This document shows positions 44,715 through 53,533 of a stretch of 64,000 nucleotides of DNA, one piece after another (the stretch's first letter is position 1; each line of letters starts with the position of its first letter). Origin of the DNA: Ureibacillus thermosphaericus (GTDB taxonomy: Bacteria; Bacillota; Bacilli; Bacillales_A; Planococcaceae); the NCBI RefSeq assembly GCF_012396605.1, contig NZ_JAAXPW010000002.1, positions 124,001-188,000 on the forward strand. The letters run 5' to 3'. The notes under the pieces are model-generated. The model was not told the DNA's origin and made no database searches. It saw nothing but the letters and a program-made list of their open reading frames with translations. The position numbers and the translations under genes are program-made.

Positions 44715-44842
44715 AACTGGTTTCATCCTCTTTCTATCATTCATGAAAACAATTATAACAAATTCCAATGATTCACAGGTACTTATGAAATGACATGAAA
44801 AGAAGCCCACAATTTTGTTGTGGACTTATATTCATTAGGCAA

Positions 44843-45721
44843 TCAAGATTCCCCATACGCATAAAAATCTATTTGAATTGTCTTCTGGAATCCAGCCTTT
44901 TGATAAACTGATAAAGCTTGTTCATTTTCCATCTCTACTTCAAGGAAAATTTGTTTTGCTCCGCTTCGATAAGCAAAGTCTTTCACCCAGTTCAATAAAG
45001 CTGTCGCAATCCCTTTTCGTTGATGGAGGGGATGTACTGCTAAGGAAGTAATCCACTGGTTCATTTCTTCCTTTGAAGTAGTTACAGTTCCGACAACTTC
45101 TCCATCCTTTTCTGCAACCCAAATCACTCTTCCTGGAACTTTTGTATTCAATTCAATGAGTTCGATTGTTTCTTCCCTGAGGTCGCCAAATGTTTCTCTA
45201 AATATTTCAACAAGGGGTTCCAAATCCGTAGATTCGTTATACGGCCTTATATATATAGAATCATTCATTTCAACCATTTCCGCTTCCGCTTCAAAAGTCG
45301 CTTCCGAAAAGCTATATGTATATCCGTATTTTTCAATGATTTTTCTTCCGTATAGGTCATTTTCTAGGACAACTACTAATTCTCCAACAGCGTGTCGATC
45401 TTTAAAAGCTTTTGATAATAAACTAAGTAATGCATCATCTATGCCTGTTTGTCTGTACATAGGATCAACTAGCATGGTCCATTCATATGTATCCAAACCA
45501 ATTCGATCTACCGCCGTAATAAGACCAACTAACTCATTTGTTTCTTCATCGTAAGCAAGGATGCAAAATCCCCTGCTATATGTTTTATTTAATAAAGGTA
45601 GATTTAAAGCATAGGAATAAGGGCATTGGTCCACTTCTGTTGCAAATCGAGATAAATTTTGAATTTCTTGATATGTTTCTTCATCTATAGGTAACGATGT
45701 GGTCATAAAGGCAATGTTCAT
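44843..45721 (-). CDS. Tandem GNAT acetyltransferase
   Basis: 292 residues with two GNAT domains. The N-terminal one (about 20-145) is partly degenerate (MYRQTGIDDALLSLL in place of a canonical acetyl-CoA loop). The C-terminal one (about 155-290) is intact: VHPLHQRKGIATALLNWV contains the RxxGxA motif, followed by NEQALSVYQKAGF. CGGAG precedes the ATG. Acyl acceptor unknown. Lies upstream of menA on the same strand with a weak hairpin between. Confidence 0.82.
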   Translation of the reverse strand: MNIAFMTTSLPIDEETYQEIQNLSRFATEVDQCPYSYALNLPLLNKTYSRGFCILAYDEETNELVGLITAVDRIGLDTYEWTMLVDPMYRQTGIDDALLSLLSKAFKDRHAVGELVVVLENDLYGRKIIEKYGYTYSFSEATFEAEAEMVEMNDSIYIRPYNESTDLEPLVEIFRETFGDLREETIELIELNTKVPGRVIWVAEKDGEVVGTVTTSKEEMNQWITSLAVHPLHQRKGIATALLNWVKDFAYRSGAKQIFLEVEMENEQALSVYQKAGFQKTIQIDFYAYGES

Positions 45722-46063
45722 CTTTAATACTCCGATCTATTTCTTTTACTTTTAACATTTTAGACAAAGCATTCGCCCACTGCAACAAGCTGCATCACAT
45801 TCCCATAAATTACGTCATTCGCTCTTTTTCACCTTTTCTCTCAAGTTTCATCGCTTCATCCATTCTTCGTTAATAAAACGTCAAATATTTCTAAAAGTAA
45901 CCGTTTGAAAAGTCATGTTGAGACAGCCGAGTGCAGTTGTATCCGTTAAAGTTTCGGGCGTTTTTCAACTCCCCTTTAGATATATAGCTTGGACGAATTT
46001 CACCCATTTTTTTCATAAGGAAATACCCTAAAAAGGTATTGTTTGCCAATTCAATAATGTGTA
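45722..46063. other. Intergenic before the GntR operon
   Basis: A minus-strand phrase (MKKMGEIRPSYISKGELKNA, about 45890-46016) is open but lacks start signals and family identity; I do not call it. Otherwise featureless. Confidence 0.35.
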
Positions 46064-46090
46064 AAATGTATATATATAATATATACATTT
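46064..46090. promoter_or_regulatory. Palindromic operator of the YtrA-type regulator
   Basis: AAATGTATATATA-T-AATATATACATTT: 27 bases, 12 of 13 arm positions pair. It covers a TATAAT box (46075-46080) and ends 20 bases before the regulator start. Likely autoregulatory site. Confidence 0.65.
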
Positions 46091-46110
46091 TTTTCGAGAG
46101 AGGTTTTTGC

Positions 46111-46488
46111 ATGCAAGTTATAATTTCGAACCAATCTAAAGAACCGATTTATAGGCAAATTTATGCTCAAATAAAGAAACAAATTTTAACGAATGAACTA
46201 AAACCTGGCGAGTCCCTGCCTTCCATGCGTCAATTAGCGAAGGATTTAAATATAAGTGTCATTACAACAAAGCGAGCATATGAAGAACTTGAAAATGATG
46301 GCTTTATTTACTCAATAGTTGGAAAAGGATCGTTTGTATGTGAACAAAATAATGAAATGATTCTGGAAAGGAAAATGAAAGTCATTGAAGAACAACTTTT
46401 ATCTGCAATTCAAAATAGTAAAGAAGTAGGGATAGAATTAGAAGAATTAAAAGAACTTCTTACATTGTTATATAAGGAGGATACATGA
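46111..46488 (+). CDS. GntR-family repressor, YtrA type
   Basis: 125 residues. Winged helix at about 8-75: EPIYRQIYAQIKKQIL, then PSMRQLAKDLNISVITTKRA and GKGSFV. The short helical C-terminal tail is the YtrA hallmark (no large effector domain). ATG at 46111 is seven bases after GAGAGG. Stop overlaps the next gene (ATGA). YtrA regulators control linked ABC transporters, often in response to cell-wall-active compounds. Confidence 0.88.
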   Translation: MQVIISNQSKEPIYRQIYAQIKKQILTNELKPGESLPSMRQLAKDLNISVITTKRAYEELENDGFIYSIVGKGSFVCEQNNEMILERKMKVIEEQLLSAIQNSKEVGIELEELKELLTLLYKEDT

Positions 46489-47369
46489 TGGAAAATGTAA
46501 TTGAATTACAGCATGTATATAAGGCTTTTAAAGGATTTGAATTGAAAGACTTATCTATCTCAGTTAAGAAAGGCTTTGTTACAGGGTTTATTGGTGGTAA
46601 TGGGGCAGGAAAATCCACAACCATCAAGCTGATAATGAATTTGTTAAAACCGGATAGTGGAACAATTTCTATTTTTGGTATGGATTATAAAAAAAATGAA
46701 AAAGAAATAAAACAACGAATCGGCTTTGTGTTCGATAGTAATATTTTTTATGAAAATATTACATTGGCTGAAATGAAGAAAATTATTAAACCTGCCTATC
46801 GTAAATGGGATGATACCTTATTTAATCAATATGTAGATATGTTTGAACTGCCTTTAAAGAAAAATTTAAAAACCTTTTCAAAAGGGATGAAGATGAAAGC
46901 CTCATTAACCATCGCATTATCCCACCATGCTGAGTTAATTATCATGGATGAACCTACATCGGGATTAGATCCAATCATTCGCAGTGAATTATTAAATATC
47001 CTACACAACCTTATGCAGAATGGAGAAAGAACAATCCTTTTTTCAACGCACATTACGACAGATTTAGATCGAATAGCAGATTATATAACCTTTATTCATA
47101 ATGGGCAACATATCTTTACAAAAGAGTATTATAAAATCGAAGAGGAATTCGCAATAGTAAAAGGAGGAACGAATCTATTAGATCGTGATACAGAACAAGA
47201 ATTTATCGGAATTCATAAAACTAATCACGGATTCCGAGCATTGACAGCGAATAAACAACGTACAAAAAATATTTTTGGTGATACGGTCATTATAGAGAAA
47301 CCGACACTTGAGGATATTATGCTATATACAAAGAAAGGAGAAGAGAGAGATGCTAAATCTTATTCGTAA
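46485..47369 (+). CDS. ABC transporter ATP-binding protein (YtrB-like)
   Basis: 294 residues. Walker A GGNGAGKST, Q-loop region RIGFVFD, signature FSKGMKMKASL (a common variant in this export subclass), Walker B LIIMDEPTSGLD and switch His in STHITTDL. AAGGAGG before the ATG, start overlapping the GntR stop. Works with the membrane protein downstream in an ABC-2-type exporter. Confidence 0.9.
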   Translation: MMENVIELQHVYKAFKGFELKDLSISVKKGFVTGFIGGNGAGKSTTIKLIMNLLKPDSGTISIFGMDYKKNEKEIKQRIGFVFDSNIFYENITLAEMKKIIKPAYRKWDDTLFNQYVDMFELPLKKNLKTFSKGMKMKASLTIALSHHAELIIMDEPTSGLDPIIRSELLNILHNLMQNGERTILFSTHITTDLDRIADYITFIHNGQHIFTKEYYKIEEEFAIVKGGTNLLDRDTEQEFIGIHKTNHGFRALTANKQRTKNIFGDTVIIEKPTLEDIMLYTKKGEERDAKSYS

Positions 47370-47955
47370 AGATATGATATTACAGAAGAAAACATTGCCA
47401 TTCATGTTGTTATTTTTGTTTATCTATTTATTTGTAAATGTTTCTACTTCTTGGGTGGCTATCGTTTTTTGTATTGTAATCATCATGAATGCTTTTCAAA
47501 CGGATGAAACATCGTCAGCCAATCTGCTTTTAAATTCTTTACCATATACACGAAAGGAAATTGTCAGTTCAAAGTATATTGGTGCGCTAATTTTTATTTT
47601 TCTTACTCTGCTGACTATTTTTATAGGAAATTGGATGATTCATAGAGAAATCATGCAATGGGAAGTATTATTGTTCATTACGAGCATTGTAATGGGTTTA
47701 ATTTCATTTGCTTTCCCATTTTCTTATCTATTTAACAGTAAATATTTATTGATTGGATTTGGTGGTGTGTTTGTTGTTTATATGGTTACCCTAAGCTTTA
47801 TACCTAATTTGAATGATAGAGTAAGAGAGGTAGTCCAAACGGTACTATCTTTGGATAATTCCTTGTTTTATATTGGCATAATATTATCGGTTGGGCTTCT
47901 TTATGTTCTTTCGTGGATACTCTCGATTCGAATATATAGTAGAAAAGTTTTTTAG
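47350..47955 (+). CDS. ABC-2 family membrane permease
   Basis: 201 residues with six helices, starting MLNLIRKDMILQKKTLPFML; ETSSANLLLNSLPYTRKEIV is typical of the ABC-2 membrane (PF13346-like) permeases paired with YtrB-type ATPases. ATG at 47350 follows AAAGGAG and overlaps the ATPase gene by 20 bases. Substrate unknown; bacitracin-type or peptide stress is possible by analogy. Confidence 0.85.
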   Translation: MLNLIRKDMILQKKTLPFMLLFLFIYLFVNVSTSWVAIVFCIVIIMNAFQTDETSSANLLLNSLPYTRKEIVSSKYIGALIFIFLTLLTIFIGNWMIHREIMQWEVLLFITSIVMGLISFAFPFSYLFNSKYLLIGFGGVFVVYMVTLSFIPNLNDRVREVVQTVLSLDNSLFYIGIILSVGLLYVLSWILSIRIYSRKVF

Positions 47956-48342
47956 AGACGATTGTTAAAAGGATTTTTAAAATTTAACGTAACATCTAAA
48001 AGGTCCTGAAAATAAAATTATGGAAATGTTTGAAATCAGGTTACATCCTTATATAAGGATATTGTTAGTTATGTTTTATTAACCTAAATGTTATTTAATA
48101 CAGAGAGGGATATTGATAGGCTGATAATCAAAAATCGGTTCCGTTTTTTAAAAATAGTATCTGCTATTGGAGTATTTTTATTGTCACAGATATTTTTTAC
48201 TATATCTGAAGCAACAGAGTGGATACCAAATTATAGAAAGATTGATGGAATTTGGGAGGATTTTAGTTTGGTACGTAATATTTAGTAATTTACCCAGCTC
48301 ATATCTTGGATATATTTCCTTATCCATATCGTTCACCTCTTT
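47956..48342. other. Decayed island, left part
   Basis: A plus-strand open frame 48088-48285 (65 codons, LFNTERDIDRLIIKNRFRFL start and one hydrophobic stretch) has no ribosome site and no family; it may be a gene fragment. Otherwise AT-rich sequence without signals. Confidence 0.35.
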
Positions 48343-48710
48343 CTATTTTTCTAAATAAGCTTTGTCAATTGTTGAAACTCTGTTATCATAAGCCTCACGA
48401 ATAGTATTAATAGCCACTTTCATATTTTCAATTGCCGTTTTTTCATCAACATAGGCTAGAGCAGAGTTGATGTCAATAATCCCCTTTCATATTAATTTAC
48501 TATCCTTAGATTCTAAGAGTGAGGTAGGATTTGTATATAGCTTTAAGTAATCTATCTTAACCAAATTACGATTGATTTGGGAGAAATATTTTAATTGAGT
48601 AAAAGTTCATATATAGCATGTTTAGGGTGTGATTTTAAATTGTAATTAACCCAAAACTGGTTATACAAATTCTGACAAGCATGGTGGAAACTGATTTCAC
48701 ACACCGCAGA
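48343..48710 (-). pseudogene. Unidentified gene remnant with frameshifts
   Basis: Minus-strand coding-like sequence in pieces: HACQNLYNQFWVNYNLKSHP to YELLLN; after a one-base shift KYFSQINRNLVKIDYLKLYT to SKDSKLI and a TGA; then GIIDINSALAYVDEKTAIEN to AYLEK and the true stop TAG at 48343-48345. Natural amino-acid composition in each piece suggests a real former protein. The upstream end merges with the dispersed repeat at 48703. I cannot name the family. Confidence 0.5.
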
Positions 48711-48784
48711 ATCAAAAATTGATAAAAGATTATGATAATGATGTGAGGGTGTTTAGAAAGTTACACCTTTCTAAACACCCCCTC
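48703..48784. repeat. Dispersed intergenic repeat with hairpin, copy 2
   Basis: Leader ACCGCAGAATCAAAAATTG then ATAAAAGATTATGATAATG, followed by GGGTGTTTAGAAAG (48747-48760) / CTTTCTAAACACCC (48767-48780). Diverged copy of 20403-20478; compensatory C/T changes keep the stem paired. The stop codon of the ABC exporter gene (48771-48773) lies inside the hairpin. Confidence 0.75.
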
Positions 48785-50606
48785 CTTTTGATTGTTTTAA
48801 CATATTTGCATAAATTCCATCTTTTTCGATTAATTCTTGCTGAGACCCCGATTCTGCAATTCTTCCGTCTTTCATCACAAACACGATATCTGCATGACGA
48901 ACGGTATTTAATCGATGGGCGATGACAAAGCTAGTTCGTCCTTTCATTAACTCCTCTAATGCCTCTTGAATTTTCTTTTCCGTTACAGTATCAATGCTAC
49001 TTGTCGCTTCATCCAATAACAAAATTGCAGGATTCGCTAAAAATGCTCTTGCAATCGATAACAATTGTTTTTGACCTTGCGAAATTTCACTACCATCCGC
49101 TTTTAACACCGTGTCATAGCCTTTTGGCAACTTCATAATGAAATCATGAGCATTGGCTTTTTTTGCTGCATCCACCACTTCTTCATCGGTTGCATCAAGC
49201 CTTCCATAACGGATATTTTCTCGAACAGACGCTTCGAATAAAAAGGGATCTTGCAACACAAAAGCCATTTGTCGTCGCAACGTTTGCCGCTTATAATCGC
49301 GAATATTCTTTCCATCAATGAGAATTTCACCGCTATTTGCGTCGTAAAAGCGGGCAATCAATAACATCGTTGTCGTCTTCCCGGCTCCAGTAGGCCCAAC
49401 AAGCGCCACCGTTTGACCTGGTTGAACACGGAAATTCAAATTATGCAATGTATCAGATTTGTTTTTTGACTCGTATTTAAAAGACACATTTCGAAACTCT
49501 ACTTCACCTCGAATTAGGTAATCATCAGGTAGGTTTCCTCGGTCCTCTTCAATCTCCTCATCCATAATTGAAAAAACTCGCTCTGCCCCTGCAATTGCTG
49601 ATAATACGGTATTGATTTGGTTCGCTAAATCATTTAATGGTCGGGTAAATTGCCGAGCGTATTCTGTAAAAATCACAATAGTTCCGATTGTTACCCACCC
49701 GTAATACGCAAAAATTCCTCCGATTCCGGCGATAATAGCAAAACTCATATTGTTTAGAAAATTAAAGACTTTTGGAATATAACCTGAATATACAAGCGCC
49801 CAAAATCCAACGTTCTTTAGACGTTTACTTTTCATATAAAAATCCTGTTTCACGTGGTCCTCTTGAGAAAAAGCCTTCACAATACTTTGACCAGAAATCG
49901 TTTCTTCAATCATCCCGTTTAAATCTCCAAGAGCTTCTTGCTGCGCTTTAAACAACTTGCTCGTTCTTTTCGTAATCCATCTCATTGCTATAAACATAAG
50001 CGGGATGACGATCATTGTAATGAGTGTTAAAGACGGGCTTAAATAGAGCATCACGATGATTGTGCCGGCAAGGGTTAAAAGGCTCGAAAACACTTGAATA
50101 AAAGACGTATTTAGCGTAGCACTCACCGTTTCAATATCATTTGTCAAACGGCTCATAATTTCTCCATGCTGCCTTTTATCAAAATAAGAGATTGGGAGCT
50201 TTAACAAATGTTTAAAAGCACCAGTCCTCATTCTGTATACCGTTGTTTGTGCAATGCCTACCATCCAATAGTTTTGCATAAACAATGTCACTGCATAAAC
50301 AATGTACACACCAATTAGCACACCAATCATCGGAACCATACGTTGAAATTCTTTCGGAATAACAAAATGGTCAATGATATATCCCATCAAAAAAGGTCCT
50401 AATAACCCGGCAATCGAACTGATGATGACCATGATGAAAACTGCAATCAACAACCCTCTTTGTTCATCCACTAATTTCCAAATACGAAGGAGCGTTCTTT
50501 TCCAATCGCTTGCTCTAGGACCTTTGTGTTTTTTCTCCGCGTTGCGTAAATCTTCTTTCGTCAAAATCGGTTCGTACCCAAAAGGTTTTTTGAACATTTC
50601 CATCAT
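48771..50606 (-). CDS. Heterodimeric ABC exporter, subunit with canonical Walker B
   Basis: 611 residues: six-helix exporter domain (about 45-340) and NBD. Walker A GPTGAGKTT, signature degenerate (ISQGQKQLLS), Walker B ILLLDEATSSID with catalytic Glu, switch His in VIAHRLNT. Pairs with the upstream subunit through an ATGA overlap. In heterodimers of this type (YfiBC, BmrCD) the canonical ATP site combines this Walker B with the partner signature. Multidrug or lipid export is expected; substrate not determined. Confidence 0.9.
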   Translation of the reverse strand: MMEMFKKPFGYEPILTKEDLRNAEKKHKGPRASDWKRTLLRIWKLVDEQRGLLIAVFIMVIISSIAGLLGPFLMGYIIDHFVIPKEFQRMVPMIGVLIGVYIVYAVTLFMQNYWMVGIAQTTVYRMRTGAFKHLLKLPISYFDKRQHGEIMSRLTNDIETVSATLNTSFIQVFSSLLTLAGTIIVMLYLSPSLTLITMIVIPLMFIAMRWITKRTSKLFKAQQEALGDLNGMIEETISGQSIVKAFSQEDHVKQDFYMKSKRLKNVGFWALVYSGYIPKVFNFLNNMSFAIIAGIGGIFAYYGWVTIGTIVIFTEYARQFTRPLNDLANQINTVLSAIAGAERVFSIMDEEIEEDRGNLPDDYLIRGEVEFRNVSFKYESKNKSDTLHNLNFRVQPGQTVALVGPTGAGKTTTMLLIARFYDANSGEILIDGKNIRDYKRQTLRRQMAFVLQDPFLFEASVRENIRYGRLDATDEEVVDAAKKANAHDFIMKLPKGYDTVLKADGSEISQGQKQLLSIARAFLANPAILLLDEATSSIDTVTEKKIQEALEELMKGRTSFVIAHRLNTVRHADIVFVMKDGRIAESGSQQELIEKDGIYANMLKQSKGGGV

Positions 50607-52327
50607 TCATCACCTACCTGTTCCTCTTGGGTGCTGGCGATTTGTTGATAAAGCTTGCTACTTTTCATCAATTCGTCATGTGTACCGATAGCAACAATCT
50701 TTCCTTCATCTAACAATACAATGCGATCTGCCCCTTTTGCTGTATGGATTTTTTGAGTCACAACGAGCATCGTCGCCTCTGTATCTTTTAAGGCATCCCA
50801 TAAAGCAGCTTCCGTCTTTACATCGAGAGCGCTTGTACTATCATCTAGTATTAAAATTTGAGGCTTTCGAATAATCGCCCTTGCAATCGATAATCTCTGT
50901 TTCTGGCCACCGGATAAATTGACGCCCTTTTGGCCAACCCTTGTTTTATACTGTTCAGGAAAATTGAGTATCGTATCGTGGATTTGTGCCTTTGTCGTAG
51001 CAGCCACAACTTCACGATGTTCTGCCATTCTTTTCCCCCACTTTACATTGTTTTCAATCGAACCTGTAAATAACAATGCCTTTTGGGGAACATAACCAAT
51101 CATGTTACGTAAATCCTTCAATGACCAATCGGAAATATTTCTTCCGTTAACTACAATTTCTCCTTTACTGGGTTCATAAAAACGGGGAATTAAACTAAGT
51201 AACGTGGTTTTGCCAGAGCCAGTCGTCCCCATTATCGCCAATTTTTCTCCTTGCTTTACTTCGAAAGAAATATCTTGAAGGACTAATTTTTTTGTATTTG
51301 GATACTTAAAGGAAACGCCTTTAAAACGAACCGTTCCGAATTCCTCTTTCGGTGTTTCCGTCCCGCTTTTTTCTTCTTCCAGCCCCTCTTCCATGACTAA
51401 TATTTCCGCCATTCGTTCACTGGAAGCTTTAGCTCGAGTAAACCCGTTTAAAATAAAGGCAAACATTCCGAAGTATCCTGTAATACGTAAAGCGTAGTTG
51501 ACAACTGCCACTAATTCCCCCACTTGCGCCTCGTTCATGCTTACTTCACGTGCACCATACCAAATAGCAAGCAGTAAACTCACATTCAGCACAAAACTCA
51601 TGATGGGCATCATTAACTCCATCATTCGGAGAGCTTTCATCGTATCCAGTTTTAAATCTTCGGCTATCCGGTTAAATTTTTCCGTTTCGTAGGCATTTCG
51701 CATATAAGCTTTCACTAAATAAATCGCTTGTAAACTTTCTTGAAGCGCACGATTCACTCGATCCATTCGACGTTGTACTTGTCCAAATAAAAGACTCCCG
51801 TTTTTTACAATTATATATAAAAAAATAGTGAGAATCGGTGTACCAATCATTAATATCATCGCCATCTTGGCATTAACGAAAAACACCATTACAAGGCTCA
51901 GTACAACCGCTAAAGGAGCACGAATCATAATGCGCAGACTCATAAATAAAATGCTTTGTACTTGTTGAACATCGTTGGTGAGCCTTGTAATCAAACTGGA
52001 TGTTGGATATTTCAAAAAAGTTGTCATGGAGAATGATTGAATTTTTCTAAATAAAGCATTTCGTAAATCCAAAGCAAAACTTTGTGCCGCATGTGCAGCG
52101 AAATATGTATTTACAATTCCGCATAAAAAGGCTAAAGATGCAATTCCTATCAACATGCATCCCCATAAGAAAATCACATGAAAATCCTTTAAGACAATAC
52201 CTTCATCAATAATTTTGGCGATGATGATCGGTTGTGCCAATTCAGCTACAAGTTCTAACAACATTAATCCTAAGGCAATTAGCGCAAACCATTTATATGG
52301 CTTTAAATAACTCAAAACAACTTTCAC
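50603..52327 (-). CDS. Heterodimeric ABC exporter, subunit with degenerate ATP site
   Basis: 574 residues: exporter domain and NBD. Walker A GTTGSGKTT, intact signature LSGGQKQRLS, but Walker B reads ILILDDSTSALD (Asp in place of the catalytic Glu) and the switch His is replaced (VVTQKIHT). Its own site should therefore bind but hardly hydrolyse ATP. GTG start at 52327. First gene of the operon; length and degeneracy resemble YfiB/BmrC-type partners. Confidence 0.9.
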   Translation of the reverse strand: MKVVLSYLKPYKWFALIALGLMLLELVAELAQPIIIAKIIDEGIVLKDFHVIFLWGCMLIGIASLAFLCGIVNTYFAAHAAQSFALDLRNALFRKIQSFSMTTFLKYPTSSLITRLTNDVQQVQSILFMSLRIMIRAPLAVVLSLVMVFFVNAKMAMILMIGTPILTIFLYIIVKNGSLLFGQVQRRMDRVNRALQESLQAIYLVKAYMRNAYETEKFNRIAEDLKLDTMKALRMMELMMPIMSFVLNVSLLLAIWYGAREVSMNEAQVGELVAVVNYALRITGYFGMFAFILNGFTRAKASSERMAEILVMEEGLEEEKSGTETPKEEFGTVRFKGVSFKYPNTKKLVLQDISFEVKQGEKLAIMGTTGSGKTTLLSLIPRFYEPSKGEIVVNGRNISDWSLKDLRNMIGYVPQKALLFTGSIENNVKWGKRMAEHREVVAATTKAQIHDTILNFPEQYKTRVGQKGVNLSGGQKQRLSIARAIIRKPQILILDDSTSALDVKTEAALWDALKDTEATMLVVTQKIHTAKGADRIVLLDEGKIVAIGTHDELMKSSKLYQQIASTQEEQVGDE

Positions 52328-52437
52328 AAACCCACCCCAATCTATAAAACAACGCCAAATTCATTTTTAAATCAAAGTGCATTGCTCCCAAACATTTGGG
52401 AACATTTATCTCGCTAAATCGTACCATTTATTCAGCG

Positions 52438-53349
52438 CTAATTTTTATTGTATTTTTCCGCTTTTTCACTCGCTACTGAAATCCACGTTACGCATGCTAA
52501 CATAAGAAGTATTCCAATTGCTTGCCATAGACCAAATCTTGTTGAAAATACAATCATCGAAATAACCATTGTAGTGAGCGGCTCCATTGTGGATAATATA
52601 CTCGTTAATACCGGGCTAATATAATTCATGCTGCTTAAAAACATAACAAAAGCTGCGGTACTAAAGAAAATGATACTAAACATAGAAATCAATAATTTAA
52701 TATCGAAGAGCAACCCCCATTCATCGCTTTGCCAAATAAACGATCCCATTCCTAACACGACTCCACCAATCAACATTCCCCAACCAACTACAAGTAAAAC
52801 CCCCCACTCTGCCATTAAACGTGCAGGATATAACGTATAAATAGCGAAAGTAATTCCTAGTACAAGACCCCAAAAAAGCGCTTCACGACTAACCAATAAC
52901 TGATCAATTTTCGCGTTTGTTAGTAATAAAAATAACCCAAGCAGCGTACCAAGGACACCTAATATTTGGTATTTAGGGGGCCATGTTCGAACTTTAATAG
53001 ATGTATAAGCAAGAATAAAAAGTGGCCCTAGAAACTGCAATAGTGTTGCAAAAACCGCATTGCTACTTTGAATGGTCATTGTGAAAGAAAATTGTAGCCC
53101 AAGCATACCGGCTACGCTATATATAACAAGTTGGCGACTCCAATATATTGTTTTCCAAACAGCCATAACTGAATTATTGGTAAATTGTAAAAATGATAAA
53201 ATCGCTACTCCAGCAACAAGCAATCGAACAGTAAGAAAAAAATTCACCGTCATACCTGAATCTTTTAAAATCCACTCTGTTAGTGGCCCTGTTGCCCCCC
53301 ACAGCATTGCTCCTATGATGATTAATATAATTCCTTTTAAATGTTGCAT
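52438..53349 (-). CDS. EamA/DMT-family permease
   Basis: 303 residues, ten helices in two EamA repeats (LKGIILIIIGAMLWGATGPL at the start; second repeat from about residue 150). Site AAGGAAG eight bases before the ATG. Separate from the ABC operon by about 110 bases. Substrate unknown. Confidence 0.87.
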   Translation of the reverse strand: MQHLKGIILIIIGAMLWGATGPLTEWILKDSGMTVNFFLTVRLLVAGVAILSFLQFTNNSVMAVWKTIYWSRQLVIYSVAGMLGLQFSFTMTIQSSNAVFATLLQFLGPLFILAYTSIKVRTWPPKYQILGVLGTLLGLFLLLTNAKIDQLLVSREALFWGLVLGITFAIYTLYPARLMAEWGVLLVVGWGMLIGGVVLGMGSFIWQSDEWGLLFDIKLLISMFSIIFFSTAAFVMFLSSMNYISPVLTSILSTMEPLTTMVISMIVFSTRFGLWQAIGILLMLACVTWISVASEKAEKYNKN

Positions 53350-53533
53350 AGCATGAACTTCCTTTTTATAATATAGAATTATTATTGTAACAATTTACTA
53401 TTTTTATAGGCCCATTTTAGTATCATTGTTTAATGTCAAAAAATTGATAGTCCTACAATAGTGACTATTGACTTCAAAATAATTTATAATAAATATGGTA
53501 TAAAATTACGGTATGCAAGGAGACGGAATTAGG

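Noticed and set aside
45891-46112. Minus-strand open frame before the GntR operon
   Set aside because: No start signal, no family, and it runs across the operator palindrome.
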